Shown here: positions 30,076 to 39,130 of the stretch, in pieces
How positions within the stretch are numbered: the first letter of the stretch is position 1
Layout: the number at the start of each line of letters is the position of its first letter
Source of the DNA: Zhongshania aquimaris
GTDB lineage: Bacteria > Pseudomonadota > Gammaproteobacteria > Pseudomonadales > Spongiibacteraceae
Length of the DNA stretch: 64,000 bases
Reading direction: 5' to 3'
Assembly (NCBI RefSeq): GCF_019312595.1
Contig: NZ_JAHWDQ010000001.1
Span: 434,001 to 498,000, forward strand
Made by a program: the position numbers and the translations under genes
Notes under the pieces: model-generated
What the model was told of the DNA's origin: nothing
Seen by the model: the letters and a program-made list of their open reading frames with translations, nothing else
Databases searched by the model: none

Positions 30076-31875
30076 TTAGCTATCAATTTTAAGTACGGCC
30101 AAAAACGCGGTCTGTGGAATTTCAACATTGCCCACCTGCTTCATGCGTTTTTTACCCGCTTTTTGTTTTTCTAGTAGCTTGCGCTTGCGGGACACATCAC
30201 CGCCGTAACACTTGGCTGTTACATTTTTCCGCAATGCCTTTACGGTTTGCCTGGCAATAACGTGCCCGCCAATCGCAGCTTGAATCGCAACATCGAACAT
30301 CTGCCGAGGAATTAACTCCTGCATTTTATCAACTAATTGCCGGCCACGATTTTGAGCTATGTCACGATGCACAATTAGCGCAAGGGCATCTACTCTATCG
30401 CCGTTAATCAAGACGTCTAACTTGACTAAGTTTGCCGCTTCAAAGCGATCGAAACTATAGTCCAAGGATGCGAAGCCACGACTCACGGACTTAAGTCTAT
30501 CAAAAAAGTCTAGCACCACCTCACTCATGGGAATTTCCCAATTTAGTGAGACTTGCTGACCTAGAAATTGCATATCTTTTTGAACACCGCGCTTTTCAGC
30601 ACACAAACTAATCACGTTACCCAAGTGCTCTTGTGGCACAAGAATATTCACTCTCGCAATTGGCTCTCGAGTCTCTTCAACCTCACCGGGATCTGGCATC
30701 GACGAGGGATTATCAACCATCACCACCTCGCCATTCTTCTTCAGCACCTCATAGATTACGGTCGGCGCAGTGGTAATTAAATCAAGGTCATACTCACGCT
30801 CCAAACGCTCCTGAATGATTTCCATGTGCAGCGTGCCAAGAAAGCCACAGCGGAAGCCAAAACCGAGTGCGTCTGAACTTTCTGGTTCATAGAACAAAGA
30901 CGCATCATTTAGAGTTAGCTTACTCAAGGCAACTCGAAAATCTTCGTAGTCTTCTGTCGACACCGTGAACAATCCCGCATAAACCTGCGGTTTCACCTTT
31001 TTAAAGCCAGGCAGTGATGCAACTGTTGGCGTAGATGCGTGGGTAAACGTATCGCCAACAGGGGCGCCGTGAATATCTTTGATACCCGCTATAACAAACC
31101 CAACCTCACCGGCGCGCAATATGCCTGTCGCGGTTTGCTTGGGTGTAAAAATACCGCACGAGTCCACGACTTGCGACTTACCAAGAGACTTAGTAATTAT
31201 TTTATCGCCACGTTTGAGCGTGCCGTGTTTAACACGTACCAAGGAGACGACCCCCTGGTAATTGTCGAACCACGAATCAATAATCAAGGCCTGTAACGGT
31301 GCGTCTGGATCGCCAACCGGCGGTGGAATCTTGGCCACCAAATGCTCTAAAGCATCAATAATACCCATGCCCGACTTAGCTGACACCGCAACAGCCTCAC
31401 TGGCATCAACACCAATAATCTCTTCGATTTCATGCTTTACCTTATCAGGATCAGCTTGCGGCAAATCCATTTTATTTAAGATAGGCAGTACTTCTAAGCC
31501 CTGCTCTATCGCCGTATAACAGTTGGCAACCGACTGGGCCTCCACGCCTTGCGCGGCGTCAACAACGAGCAGCGCACCCTCACAGGCAGCCAGTGAGCGC
31601 GATACTTCATAAGAAAAATCGACGTGGCCAGGGGTATCAATAAAGTTAAGCTGGTAGGTTTTGCCGTCAAGAGCGGTGTAGTTAAGTGTGACCGACTGGG
31701 CTTTGATGGTAATACCGCGCTCGCGCTCGATATCCATTGAATCCAATACCTGAGCTGACATTTCACGTTCAGTCAAACCGCCACAGGTTTGGATGAACCG
31801 ATCAGCTAAAGTAGATTTACCGTGATCAATATGAGCAATAATTGAGAAATTGCGAATTAAATCGAGACTAGACAC
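30076..31875 (-). CDS. lepA: Elongation factor 4 (LepA)
   Basis: LepA is a ribosome-binding GTPase that affects translation initiation and elongation. The 599-residue protein has normal length. G motifs are [13 protein letters not shown] (about residues 13-25), DTPGHVDF and NKMDLP, and the LepA-specific C-terminal domain ends with [26 protein letters not shown]. It begins a lepA-lepB-DUF4845-rnc-era-recO run; an 89-nt gap separates it from rseC and may hold a promoter, but no clear hexamer pair was found. Confidence 0.98.
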   Translation of the reverse strand: MSSLDLIRNFSIIAHIDHGKSTLADRFIQTCGGLTEREMSAQVLDSMDIERERGITIKAQSVTLNYTALDGKTYQLNFIDTPGHVDFSYEVSRSLAACEGALLVVDAAQGVEAQSVANCYTAIEQGLEVLPILNKMDLPQADPDKVKHEIEEIIGVDASEAVAVSAKSGMGIIDALEHLVAKIPPPVGDPDAPLQALIIDSWFDNYQGVVSLVRVKHGTLKRGDKIITKSLGKSQVVDSCGIFTPKQTATGILRAGEVGFVIAGIKDIHGAPVGDTFTHASTPTVASLPGFKKVKPQVYAGLFTVSTEDYEDFRVALSKLTLNDASLFYEPESSDALGFGFRCGFLGTLHMEIIQERLEREYDLDLITTAPTVIYEVLKKNGEVVMVDNPSSMPDPGEVEETREPIARVNILVPQEHLGNVISLCAEKRGVQKDMQFLGQQVSLNWEIPMSEVVLDFFDRLKSVSRGFASLDYSFDRFEAANLVKLDVLINGDRVDALALIVHRDIAQNRGRQLVDKMQELIPRQMFDVAIQAAIGGHVIARQTVKALRKNVTAKCYGGDVSRKRKLLEKQKAGKKRMKQVGNVEIPQTAFLAVLKIDS

Positions 31876-31964
31876 GCTCGGCTTGCACCTCAGAGAAACT
31901 AAATTGATGGAATTTCAGAGGCGCGATTGTATCGCAAAGCCACAGCTCTAGGCTATGAATAGAC

Positions 31965-32456
31965 TCACTCAGAATGGGGACTAACGGTAATAGCAACAGA
32001 ATTAGTTGCGGCGGGGGTAAATTTAGCCACCACAGTTGCTTGATATGCCGGTTTATTCTGAATATACATGGCGTGAAGCCGAACTAAAGCCATGCCAAGC
32101 AAGAAGCCTCCTAATGCACCAAGCGCCGCTGCAACGTCGCCAGACGCATAATTGGATACTAGCCCCATACCAGCAATCATGGTGATCAAAGGCAGTAAAT
32201 ACACCATCATAGCGCCACCTATCAGTGCACGCTCGGGAATACTAATTTCGACTTCATCGTTTAAATGGAAAGTATCGACAGACAGCGAGCCTAGCAAGAC
32301 CCGCAATTGATTTCGGCGACCATCAGTGAACTTATTCATTAAGCCCTGACCGCAGCCCTTTTGGGCCGCGCAGCTGCCACAGGTACTGCGTCGAATGGTT
32401 TCTACCCACAGTGCCTTATCTTCAATTCCGACAACGCGACCTGCTTCAGTAATCAC
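31965..32456 (-). CDS. rseC: SoxR-reducing system / sigma-E regulator RseC (MucC-like)
   Basis: The 163-residue membrane protein has the RseC/MucC N-terminal cysteine cluster (CGSCAAQKGCGQG, about residues 26-38) and two hydrophobic helices (about 78-100 and 105-125). In E. coli RseC is grouped with the Rsx system that reduces SoxR and has a mild effect on sigma-E. Its ATG overlaps the rseB stop by 4 nt. It is the last gene of the rpoE operon, followed by an 89-nt gap to lepA. Confidence 0.92.
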   Translation of the reverse strand: MITEAGRVVGIEDKALWVETIRRSTCGSCAAQKGCGQGLMNKFTDGRRNQLRVLLGSLSVDTFHLNDEVEISIPERALIGGAMMVYLLPLITMIAGMGLVSNYASGDVAAALGALGGFLLGMALVRLHAMYIQNKPAYQATVVAKFTPAATNSVAITVSPHSE

Positions 32457-33373
32457 CGCGGCTCCCAGCTCAATGATTTTGCGACCTGCTTAGCCGTGAG
32501 CATTGGCACCTCACCCACTACCGTAGCAAACATGCCATTTTCGGGGAAAGCCACCGTGTAGCTAACTGACGCACCGCGGCGCATTCCACCTTCGCTTACG
32601 CTTATGGCATCAGATTCCGTTTTCAATAAGGGCTCAACAAACACTGACATCACCGCAAGACCATCAGTATAGGTCAGCGCAGCGTTTTCTTCGCCAGTGT
32701 CTTTTAAAGGAGTAAAACCGGCAGGAATCCAATTTGGTCGCCAAACCCGAATTCGTGCGGTCGTCGCGCCCGCTCCGAGAGCAACATGTTTATGCTCTAC
32801 TTCAATGGCACCATCAACAATCAACTCGTCATCAGGAATATTCAGATCGAGCATGACGTACTGAAAGCGCTCAAGCACCTTTCTCTGCTGGTTCACAATA
32901 TCTGAACGGAGTAATAAACCGGTTTCTTTATCTAAAGACAAGGTGTAGCCCAGCCTGTAAACATCGCGGGGCTTTATTGACAAGGTCACTGTATCGCGGC
33001 CCGCTACACGGCCTTCACCCTCAATATCAACATCATAATAGCGATAAAACCCCTGCTCCTCATCGGCGTTGACTAGACGTATCAACTGAGGTCCCGGATG
33101 GACGCAATTTATATCGTGGCCGTGATGAACTAAGTCTTGATGGTCACCATCTAGTGACTCCAAGGCCTCGAACTCTTTGCCATCATGAACGGTATGGGTA
33201 ATTCGATAACTACTTAGCTGGTCGCCCAATTGATAGGTCACAATGGCGCGATAATTAAGCTCACGATGACTGTGTGTCATCTTATTTAGTAGTTCACTAC
33301 CTGAATCTAAGCTAAAAACGGGGGCACTAGCTAAAACAGCAGCTAGCGCCGCACAAGTGAGCCGAACGATCAC
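32453..33373 (-). CDS. rseB: Sigma-E regulatory periplasmic protein RseB/MucB
   Basis: RseB binds the periplasmic end of RseA and protects it from DegS until lipopolysaccharide or misfolded porin signals release it. The 306-residue protein has a Sec signal peptide (MIVRLTCAALAAVLASAPVFS), an N-terminal LolA-like domain (about residues 30-195) and a C-terminal MucB/RseB domain (about 215-303). It starts one base after the rseA stop region and overlaps rseC. Confidence 0.94.
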   Translation of the reverse strand: MIVRLTCAALAAVLASAPVFSLDSGSELLNKMTHSHRELNYRAIVTYQLGDQLSSYRITHTVHDGKEFEALESLDGDHQDLVHHGHDINCVHPGPQLIRLVNADEEQGFYRYYDVDIEGEGRVAGRDTVTLSIKPRDVYRLGYTLSLDKETGLLLRSDIVNQQRKVLERFQYVMLDLNIPDDELIVDGAIEVEHKHVALGAGATTARIRVWRPNWIPAGFTPLKDTGEENAALTYTDGLAVMSVFVEPLLKTESDAISVSEGGMRRGASVSYTVAFPENGMFATVVGEVPMLTAKQVAKSLSWEPR

Positions 33374-33374
33374 G

Positions 33375-33956
33375 CTATTCAGACTCCTGCGACACTACGC
33401 GTGCGTAGGAAACCATACCTTGCCCGTTATTAAATGCCGCACGGTCCGTATGTTTACGCAAATATGCCTCGAAACGCTTACGCGCCTCAGCGTCATTATT
33501 TAGCAAAGGACCGGCAGGTGACGCTTGCGCCTGAGCACTTACCGCAACACCGCCCACTGTGGCAGATGATGTCTGAGCAGGATAGACACGACCACTGACA
33601 CCATTATTATCGGCAACCATTTGTGATGAGCCACCAAACATATTGCTACCAAGCGAGCCAACAACTACTACTGCGGCAACACTAGCTGCAATAGCGAGCC
33701 CTGAAACCGCCTGCTTCCAGCCTGTTCCCACACTATTAATGAGCTCATCGCCCTCAATCTCTGCCATCACTCGAGCTGAGATATCCCAATTCATATAGGG
33801 ACTAACCTCATTCTTAAGTATTTGCTGAGATCGGTGCAAATCAGCCCATTCTGTGCGAATTGCGTGTTCATCGGCACTCAAAATACGACGAAGCTCAAGC
33901 TCGCTGGCTTCGCCATCCATCAATGCAGATAGGGATTCTCTGACGGTATCGTTCAT
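33375..33956 (-). CDS. rseA: Anti-sigma-E factor RseA/MucA
   Basis: RseA holds sigma-E at the inner membrane and is cut by DegS and RseP under envelope stress. The 193-residue protein has a cytosolic anti-sigma domain ([19 protein letters not shown] to about residue 80), one TM helix around VSGLAIAASVAAVVVVG (about 86-102), and a periplasmic tail rich in Gln, Ala and Ser. It overlaps rpoE by 4 nt and is coupled to it. Confidence 0.94.
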   Translation of the reverse strand: MNDTVRESLSALMDGEASELELRRILSADEHAIRTEWADLHRSQQILKNEVSPYMNWDISARVMAEIEGDELINSVGTGWKQAVSGLAIAASVAAVVVVGSLGSNMFGGSSQMVADNNGVSGRVYPAQTSSATVGGVAVSAQAQASPAGPLLNNDAEARKRFEAYLRKHTDRAAFNNGQGMVSYARVVSQESE

Positions 33957-34549
33957 ACTTCCACCTCTTCGCCACTTATCTGGGCTTTAACTCGCAGATC
34001 GACTGCCTCTCGGGCGCGGAAAATACGCGACCGAACCGTACCGACCGGACAATCCATTACCGATGCAATATCTTCATAACTCAGGCCATCGAACTCACGC
34101 AGGCTAAGTGCCGATCGTAAATCCTCTGGTAGAGCTTTTATAGCGTCCTGTACCACTTTCTTCAACTCCGCGCCGTACAGTTGATTTTCCGGGGTTTCAA
34201 TATCTTTCAGACCAGATGGTCCCTCAAAATATTCCGCGTCCGCAACATCAACATCTACACCGGGTGGACGACGATTTCGTGCTACAAGATAATTCTTTGC
34301 AGTATTAATCGCTATCCGGTAAAGCCACGTATAAAAAGCACTATCACCCCGAAACTTAGGCAGGGCACGATACGCTTTTATAAACGCCTCCTGCGCCACA
34401 TCCTGAATTTCGTCGTTATCTTTCACGTAACGTGAAATTAAGCCGAAGATTTTGTGCTGATACTTGAGCACGAGCATATCAAATGCGCGTTTATCGCCTT
34501 TTTGTACCCGCTCAACTAACTGCTGATCGGTTTGCTTAAGCTCGGCCAT
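33953..34549 (-). CDS. rpoE: RNA polymerase sigma factor RpoE/AlgU
   Basis: This ECF sigma factor drives the envelope-stress response. The 198-residue protein starts [21 protein letters not shown] and has region 2 ([34 protein letters not shown] region, about residues 28-62) and region 4 with [14 protein letters not shown] (about 148-161). It heads rpoE-rseA-rseB-rseC, and a sigma-E-type promoter upstream (34587-34613) predicts autoregulation. GTGAGG precedes the ATG at 4 nt. Confidence 0.97.
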   Translation of the reverse strand: MAELKQTDQQLVERVQKGDKRAFDMLVLKYQHKIFGLISRYVKDNDEIQDVAQEAFIKAYRALPKFRGDSAFYTWLYRIAINTAKNYLVARNRRPPGVDVDVADAEYFEGPSGLKDIETPENQLYGAELKKVVQDAIKALPEDLRSALSLREFDGLSYEDIASVMDCPVGTVRSRIFRAREAVDLRVKAQISGEEVEV

Positions 34550-34586
34550 ATTGCCTCACCGCAAGCCATTCGGCAGCATCATTTGA

Positions 34587-34613
34587 GTAGACCGCCGAGG
34601 CTAAAAGAAGTTC
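34587..34613 (-). promoter_or_regulatory. Sigma-E/AlgU-type promoter of rpoE
   Basis: On the minus strand GAACTT (34608-34613) is followed after 16 bp by TCTAC (34587-34591), close to the RpoE/AlgU consensus GAACTT-N16/17-TCTGA. The predicted start would be about 30 nt before the rpoE ATG. This suggests positive autoregulation. Confidence 0.7.
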
Positions 34614-34673
34614 TGTCATCGTATCCCTTTTCAGCGTGTAAACCGCTTTATGCGGTGACAACGCAGGCAAATA

Positions 34674-34702
34674 TTGGTAAGGCGACTTTCTATCAGTATA
34701 CT
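34674..34702 (+). promoter_or_regulatory. Sigma70-like promoter of nadB
   Basis: TTGGTA (34674-34679) and TATACT (34697-34702) are 17 bp apart, about 60 nt before the nadB ATG. A GCGGC/GCCGC inverted repeat (about 34722-34739) lies in the predicted leader. Confidence 0.6.
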
Positions 34703-34765
34703 TTGCGCCAATTTAGATCCCGAGCGGCATATTATAGCCGCACTGCGGCAGGAGCAAATAACAAA

Positions 34766-36370
34766 ATGACCCACTACCATTCACATGATGTTCTCGTGAT
34801 AGGCAGCGGCGCCGCAGGTCTCACTTTAGCACTGCAGCTTGCCGATACCGCGCGCATTGCGGTAATAAGCAAAGGTGAGCTCAACGCCGGTTCCACCTAT
34901 TGGGCCCAAGGCGGTATTGCCGCTGTGCTTCACGACGGCGACACAATCGACGCTCACGTTGCAGACACGTTAGTCGCCGGCGCCCAACTCTGCCACGAAG
35001 ACAGTGTACGCTTTACCGTCAAAAACAGCAGCGACAGCATAAAATGGTTGCTATCACAGGGTGTGCAATTCAGTCGCTACGAACAAAGCAGCGAGACATT
35101 CCACCTCACTCGCGAAGGTGGCCATAGTCAACGCCGCATCATTCACGCAGCAGATGCCACCGGCCGCGAAGTGTCTGAAACCCTCACTAACCGCGCGCGT
35201 GAAAATGCCAACATTGAAATATTTACCCGTCACGTCGCAGTAGACCTAATTATCGCACAAGATCGCTGCCACGGCGCCTATGTGCTGAACAGAGACAGCG
35301 GCCACGTTGAATTGTTCCACGCAAAAGCCATAGTGTTAGCAACCGGAGGAGCGAACAAAGTCTATTTGTACACAAGCAACCCAGACGGCGCTAGCGGTGA
35401 TGGCATTGCGATGGCTTGGCGGGCCGGGTGCCGCGTAGCAAATATGGAGTTTAACCAATTTCATCCCACATGCTTGTATCACCCCAAAGCAAAGTCCTTT
35501 CTTATTACTGAAGCTATTCGGGGCGAAGGTGGCAGACTTATCTCAGCAAACGGCGAGCGTTTTATGTTCCGCTACGATGAACGCGGCGAACTAGCCCCCC
35601 GCGACGTCGTTGCCAGGGCCATCGACCACGAGATGAAACGTCTAGGTAGCGATTGCGTTTATCTCGACATCAGTCACAAGTCGCCTGAGTTTTTACTTGA
35701 GCACTTCCCCACTATTAAGGCGCGCTGCCTTGAATTAGGAATCGATATCACCCGTGAACCAATACCTGTGGTTCCTGCAGCGCACTATACCTGCGGCGGC
35801 GTAATAGTGGACCAGCACGGCAAAACCGATATTCCTAGCCTGTATGCGATTGGCGAGACCTCTTTCACAGGCTTGCATGGCGCCAACCGCCTCGCTAGTA
35901 ACTCTCTATTAGAATGCTTTGTCTATGGCACCTCGGCCGCGACTCATATAAGAGAACAGCTCGCGAACTTACCGGCGCCAAATATCGCACTACCCTGGGA
36001 TGAATCACAGGTAACTGATTCTGATGAAGACGTCGTCATTTCCCATAACTGGGATGAGTTACGCCGTTTTATGTGGGACTACGTCGGGATTGTGCGCACA
36101 AACAAACGTCTGCAACGCGCATTAAACAGAGCCGCCCTGCTTCAGCAGGAAATAGACGAGTATTATTCCAATTATAAAGTCAGCAACGATTTACTTGAAC
36201 TGCGAAACCTTGCCATGGTGGCCGAACTTATTATCCGCTCGGCGATGCAGCGCACTGAGAGCCGCGGTTTGCACTATACTCTCGACTATCCCGCCCAACT
36301 AGACAGTGCAGAAGACACTATATTGACGCCCATTAACTACAAACCAGGGGCTTATAATAGCTCGCTCTAA
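34766..36370 (+). CDS. nadB: L-aspartate oxidase
   Basis: NadB is a FAD enzyme that makes iminoaspartate for NAD synthesis. The 534-residue protein is read from ATG 34766 ([20 protein letters not shown]); the frame stays open for 78 more codons upstream, but that part overlaps rpoE and lacks family similarity. Motifs are the Rossmann VIGSGAAGL (about residues 10-18), [24 protein letters not shown] and FHPTCLYHP. The gene is convergent with ygfX, with a 4-nt overlap of stop codons. The rpoE/nadB divergence is standard in gammaproteobacteria. Confidence 0.96.
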   Translation: MTHYHSHDVLVIGSGAAGLTLALQLADTARIAVISKGELNAGSTYWAQGGIAAVLHDGDTIDAHVADTLVAGAQLCHEDSVRFTVKNSSDSIKWLLSQGVQFSRYEQSSETFHLTREGGHSQRRIIHAADATGREVSETLTNRARENANIEIFTRHVAVDLIIAQDRCHGAYVLNRDSGHVELFHAKAIVLATGGANKVYLYTSNPDGASGDGIAMAWRAGCRVANMEFNQFHPTCLYHPKAKSFLITEAIRGEGGRLISANGERFMFRYDERGELAPRDVVARAIDHEMKRLGSDCVYLDISHKSPEFLLEHFPTIKARCLELGIDITREPIPVVPAAHYTCGGVIVDQHGKTDIPSLYAIGETSFTGLHGANRLASNSLLECFVYGTSAATHIREQLANLPAPNIALPWDESQVTDSDEDVVISHNWDELRRFMWDYVGIVRTNKRLQRALNRAALLQQEIDEYYSNYKVSNDLLELRNLAMVAELIIRSAMQRTESRGLHYTLDYPAQLDSAEDTILTPINYKPGAYNSSL

Positions 36371-36819
36371 GAAAGACGAGCAAAATTCGCGACTTGACGC
36401 AATTTCCGGTATTGCCCTGACCTTAGCTGGTCAGGCATTACCACTATAGAGCGGGACCGCCGATAACCCTGCGCGCGAAATCTTAATAGTACGGCGAACG
36501 GCAGCACAGTTGCATCGACGCAATCCACTGGTTGAACGACGATATCACCGCTGCGAACATCGCCGCGATAAATCCGCCACCGATTTTCAGAAAAGGCAAT
36601 TCGACTGACAGCCTGATCACCGAAAAAACAGGTATCGCGAAAAACGTAAAACGCCAGACTTAGGAGCAGAAGAAGCGTACCTATTGAGGCTATGAGCCAC
36701 GGTAAAGCGAGCCATGCACTAATCGCTACAAGCCCATGTAGACCGATAAAATATCCACACAAGTATCGTGACGACCTAAACTTAAGATCGAGGGGTTTTG
36801 GAGAACGTATTGATGTCAT
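36367..36819 (-). CDS. YgfX-like membrane protein
   Basis: This 150-residue protein follows sdhE directly (its start overlaps sdhE by 38 nt) and has two hydrophobic helices near residues 20-60, then a short soluble tail with Arg-rich segments, as in YgfX (CptA). In E. coli YgfX was reported as partner of the adjacent SdhE/YgfY and as a cytoskeleton-affecting toxin; the toxin role is disputed. The start is taken as ATG 36819; two TTG codons lie just upstream. Family assignment rests on position and topology more than on strong motifs. Confidence 0.65.
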   Translation of the reverse strand: MTSIRSPKPLDLKFRSSRYLCGYFIGLHGLVAISAWLALPWLIASIGTLLLLLSLAFYVFRDTCFFGDQAVSRIAFSENRWRIYRGDVRSGDIVVQPVDCVDATVLPFAVLLRFRAQGYRRSRSIVVMPDQLRSGQYRKLRQVANFARLS

Positions 36820-37042
36820 CAACAATTATCGCCAGATCTCGATCTTCAGGTAGATGCCTACCTAAAAACCACTGAAACAATTCCGTGTCTTCGCACTCCA
36901 ATAAACGAATAAAGCGCTGTTGATTTTCGTCATCTAGCACCCGAAAACGATGCTCAACATAGGGCACCATCACCAAGTCTAACTCCAGCATGCCACGACG
37001 GCAGGCCCAGCAAATTCGCTTGAACTCGTTTTCCGAAACCAT
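36782..37042 (-). CDS. sdhE: FAD assembly factor SdhE
   Basis: SdhE helps covalent attachment of FAD to the succinate dehydrogenase flavoprotein. The 86-residue protein carries the RGxxE motif in ACRRGMLELD (residues 16-20), which is essential in the family. The start MVSENEFKRICW at 37042 matches the family; the frame opens 26 codons earlier but without similarity. It is the first gene of sdhE-ygfX and divergent from ygfZ. Confidence 0.94.
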   Translation of the reverse strand: MVSENEFKRICWACRRGMLELDLVMVPYVEHRFRVLDDENQQRFIRLLECEDTELFQWFLGRHLPEDRDLAIIVDDINTFSKTPRS

Positions 37043-37184
37043 TATTTTCCACTTCGTAACGGTAGCCTGCACATAGCGGCTACAAAAACGCGTATTATAG
37101 CGGCAATCGACTGCAATCACACCGCAACAATCTGTATCCTGCGGAACGAGCCTCGAAATACCAACCGTTTAGCCTTGAGACACT

Positions 37185-38228
37185 ATGAATACATTTTGGG
37201 AATTTTTAGCAGCACAGTATCCAGCAAGCAGCATCTCAAGCAAGGGATACTGGCGAGTTACATCCAAACCAAGCAAGGCCGAAAACGACTGCCATATTAC
37301 CGCGCTTAGTCAATATGGCTTCCTTGCCGTAGAGGGGCCAGATAGCAGTAAATTTCTGCAGGGCCAAACCACCTGTGACTGGCGAAAAATTGATATTGAA
37401 AACGCCTCCCTCGGCAGCTATTGCAATATCAAGGGCCGAATGGTCATTAGTTTCATAGCTGGGATGCGCAACAGCGAAGCTGCACTGCTTAGACTACGCA
37501 GTGACACTGCGGACACTGGCTGCGCGACACTGGCAAAATATATCGTGTTTTCAAAAGCAAAAATTCGCAACGCGACAAACGAATATATTGCCATCGGAAT
37601 TAGCGGTAAGTGCGCTCGCGAACAGCTACAACAATATTTTGGCTTCGCACCAACGGCAATGATGAGACAAGCCACCGACGGCGATACCACACTCGTTCAG
37701 CTGGACTCAGACGGCGAGCAATTTGAATGCTGGACCCCAGCAGCATCAGCGAATGTAATATGGACAACACTTAGCGAAAATGCCTGTGCGATCGACTCCT
37801 GCGAGTGGGAAGCACTTAACATTGCCGCAGGTATCGGCGAGATTTGTGCCGACACGCAAGATATGTTCATTCCACAAATGTTGAACCACCAACTCATAGG
37901 TGGCGTTAGCTTTAATAAGGGATGCTACACAGGGCAAGAAATCGTCGCTCGAATGCAATATCGCGCCAAACTCAAGCGGCGCCTATATAGAGGGCGCCTA
38001 AGCCCCTCTGCCAATGCAGCGAACTACAAACCCGGTACTGATTTGTTCAGTGGCGACGAACCACAGAGTATTGGCAATTTGGTCTCGGTGGTAACACGGG
38101 GAAGTGACGTAGAGTTATTAGCTGTACTCACCGACGAAGCGGCTGCTACAAACCAAGTTCATTTTGCTGGGGAAGCTACCGCGTTAGAAATACTAGCGTT
38201 GCCGTACAGCGTACCCACTGCTGACTAA
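37185..38228 (+). CDS. ygfZ: tRNA-modifying / Fe-S maintenance protein YgfZ
   Basis: YgfZ is a folate-binding protein related to the T protein of glycine cleavage and supports Fe-S enzymes such as MiaB. The 347-residue protein has the key YgfZ signature KGCYTGQEIVARMQYR (about residues 244-260), with the conserved Cys. The N-terminal folate-binding fold begins near LSQYGFLAVEGPDSSKFLQGQ. It is divergent from sdhE (142 nt), a usual arrangement. A long hairpin follows it. Confidence 0.94.
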   Translation: MNTFWEFLAAQYPASSISSKGYWRVTSKPSKAENDCHITALSQYGFLAVEGPDSSKFLQGQTTCDWRKIDIENASLGSYCNIKGRMVISFIAGMRNSEAALLRLRSDTADTGCATLAKYIVFSKAKIRNATNEYIAIGISGKCAREQLQQYFGFAPTAMMRQATDGDTTLVQLDSDGEQFECWTPAASANVIWTTLSENACAIDSCEWEALNIAAGIGEICADTQDMFIPQMLNHQLIGGVSFNKGCYTGQEIVARMQYRAKLKRRLYRGRLSPSANAANYKPGTDLFSGDEPQSIGNLVSVVTRGSDVELLAVLTDEAAATNQVHFAGEATALEILALPYSVPTAD

Positions 38229-38262
38229 CATTATTGGCGCAAAAAATTCTGCGCCAATAATG
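38229..38262. repeat. Perfect 13-bp inverted repeat between convergent genes
   Basis: CATTATTGGCGCA (38229-38241) and TGCGCCAATAATG (38250-38262) are exact complements with an 8-nt loop. It begins right after the ygfZ stop and ends 14 nt before the SDR stop. No T-tract follows, so it may act as an intrinsic hairpin for both transcripts rather than a classical terminator. Confidence 0.6.
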
Positions 38263-38275
38263 AACTCCCACACCC

Positions 38276-39118
38276 TTAGATTCGCTTCAATACCAAACGT
38301 GTTCCCACATTCATTAATGGCACTAGTAAACGATCATAGCTCGCGGGGAACAAACGCTGAATAATATCTAGCAATCGCGCATCGCTGCCAATTAATACTC
38401 GCACCTTAGATTTGCGCATACCACGCATGATGACCGCCGCTGCTTTCTCTGGCGTCGTCGCCGCAATACTATTAAAAATTTCGGCTGTTTTAGCCACATC
38501 AGCTGCATTGCCGGTAATCGAGTTAAGATGTCGGCCATTATTTGCGATATTGGTTTTTATGCCCCCCGGATGCACTGTCACGACCTTCACCGCAGTGTCA
38601 CGCATGTCTTGGCGCAGGGATTCTGAATAACCTCTCACCGCAAATTTCGCGGCATTATAGGAAGATTGTGAGGGAACCGAAAGCAAACCGAACAAAGACG
38701 ATATATTCACCACACATGCTTCGGGACGATCAAGCAATTCAGGCAAAAACGCCTCTACGCCATTAATAACGCCCCAGTAATTCACGCCAAACAACCACTC
38801 CATTTGCTCGCGCGGCTGCTCCGCTGCGTGGCAGCTTAACGCCACACCGGCATTATTGATAATACCGTCAACCACTCCAAAATGGCTTTTCACAGCCTTT
38901 GCCCAAGCCTTCACAGCGGCATTATCGCTAACATCTAATTTTGATAGCAGTAGCTCAGACTCGCCACCATACTCTCGAAGTGCCTGTAAATTCCCCTCGA
39001 CAATATCGGAAGCGGCAACACGAGCACCTGCGGCTCGCAAACCAATCACTAGAGCTCGACCAATTCCAGATCCCGCGCCCGTTACGGCGATGACTTTATT
39101 GTTAAAATTTTTCACCAC
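38276..39118 (-). CDS. SDR family oxidoreductase (SadH-like)
   Basis: The 280-residue protein has the cofactor motif TGAGSGIGRAL (residues 14-24), NNAG, and the catalytic Ser and YNAAK pair (SSLFGLLSVPSQSSYNAAKFA). It resembles short-chain dehydrogenases encoded with monooxygenases and esterases, such as mycobacterial SadH in the mymA operon. It is the last gene of the four-gene operon 42525-38276, 12 nt after the monooxygenase gene. Its likely role is oxidation of an alcohol to the ketone substrate of the neighbouring monooxygenase, or the reverse. The C-terminus is hydrophobic, which may allow membrane contact. Confidence 0.88.
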   Translation of the reverse strand: MVKNFNNKVIAVTGAGSGIGRALVIGLRAAGARVAASDIVEGNLQALREYGGESELLLSKLDVSDNAAVKAWAKAVKSHFGVVDGIINNAGVALSCHAAEQPREQMEWLFGVNYWGVINGVEAFLPELLDRPEACVVNISSLFGLLSVPSQSSYNAAKFAVRGYSESLRQDMRDTAVKVVTVHPGGIKTNIANNGRHLNSITGNAADVAKTAEIFNSIAATTPEKAAAVIMRGMRKSKVRVLIGSDARLLDIIQRLFPASYDRLLVPLMNVGTRLVLKRI

Positions 39119-39130
39119 ACACCTCTAAAT

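Noticed and set aside
34532-34765. N-terminal extension of nadB
   Set aside because: It overlaps rpoE, has no similarity to L-aspartate oxidases, and contains the promoter; the family start is at 34766.
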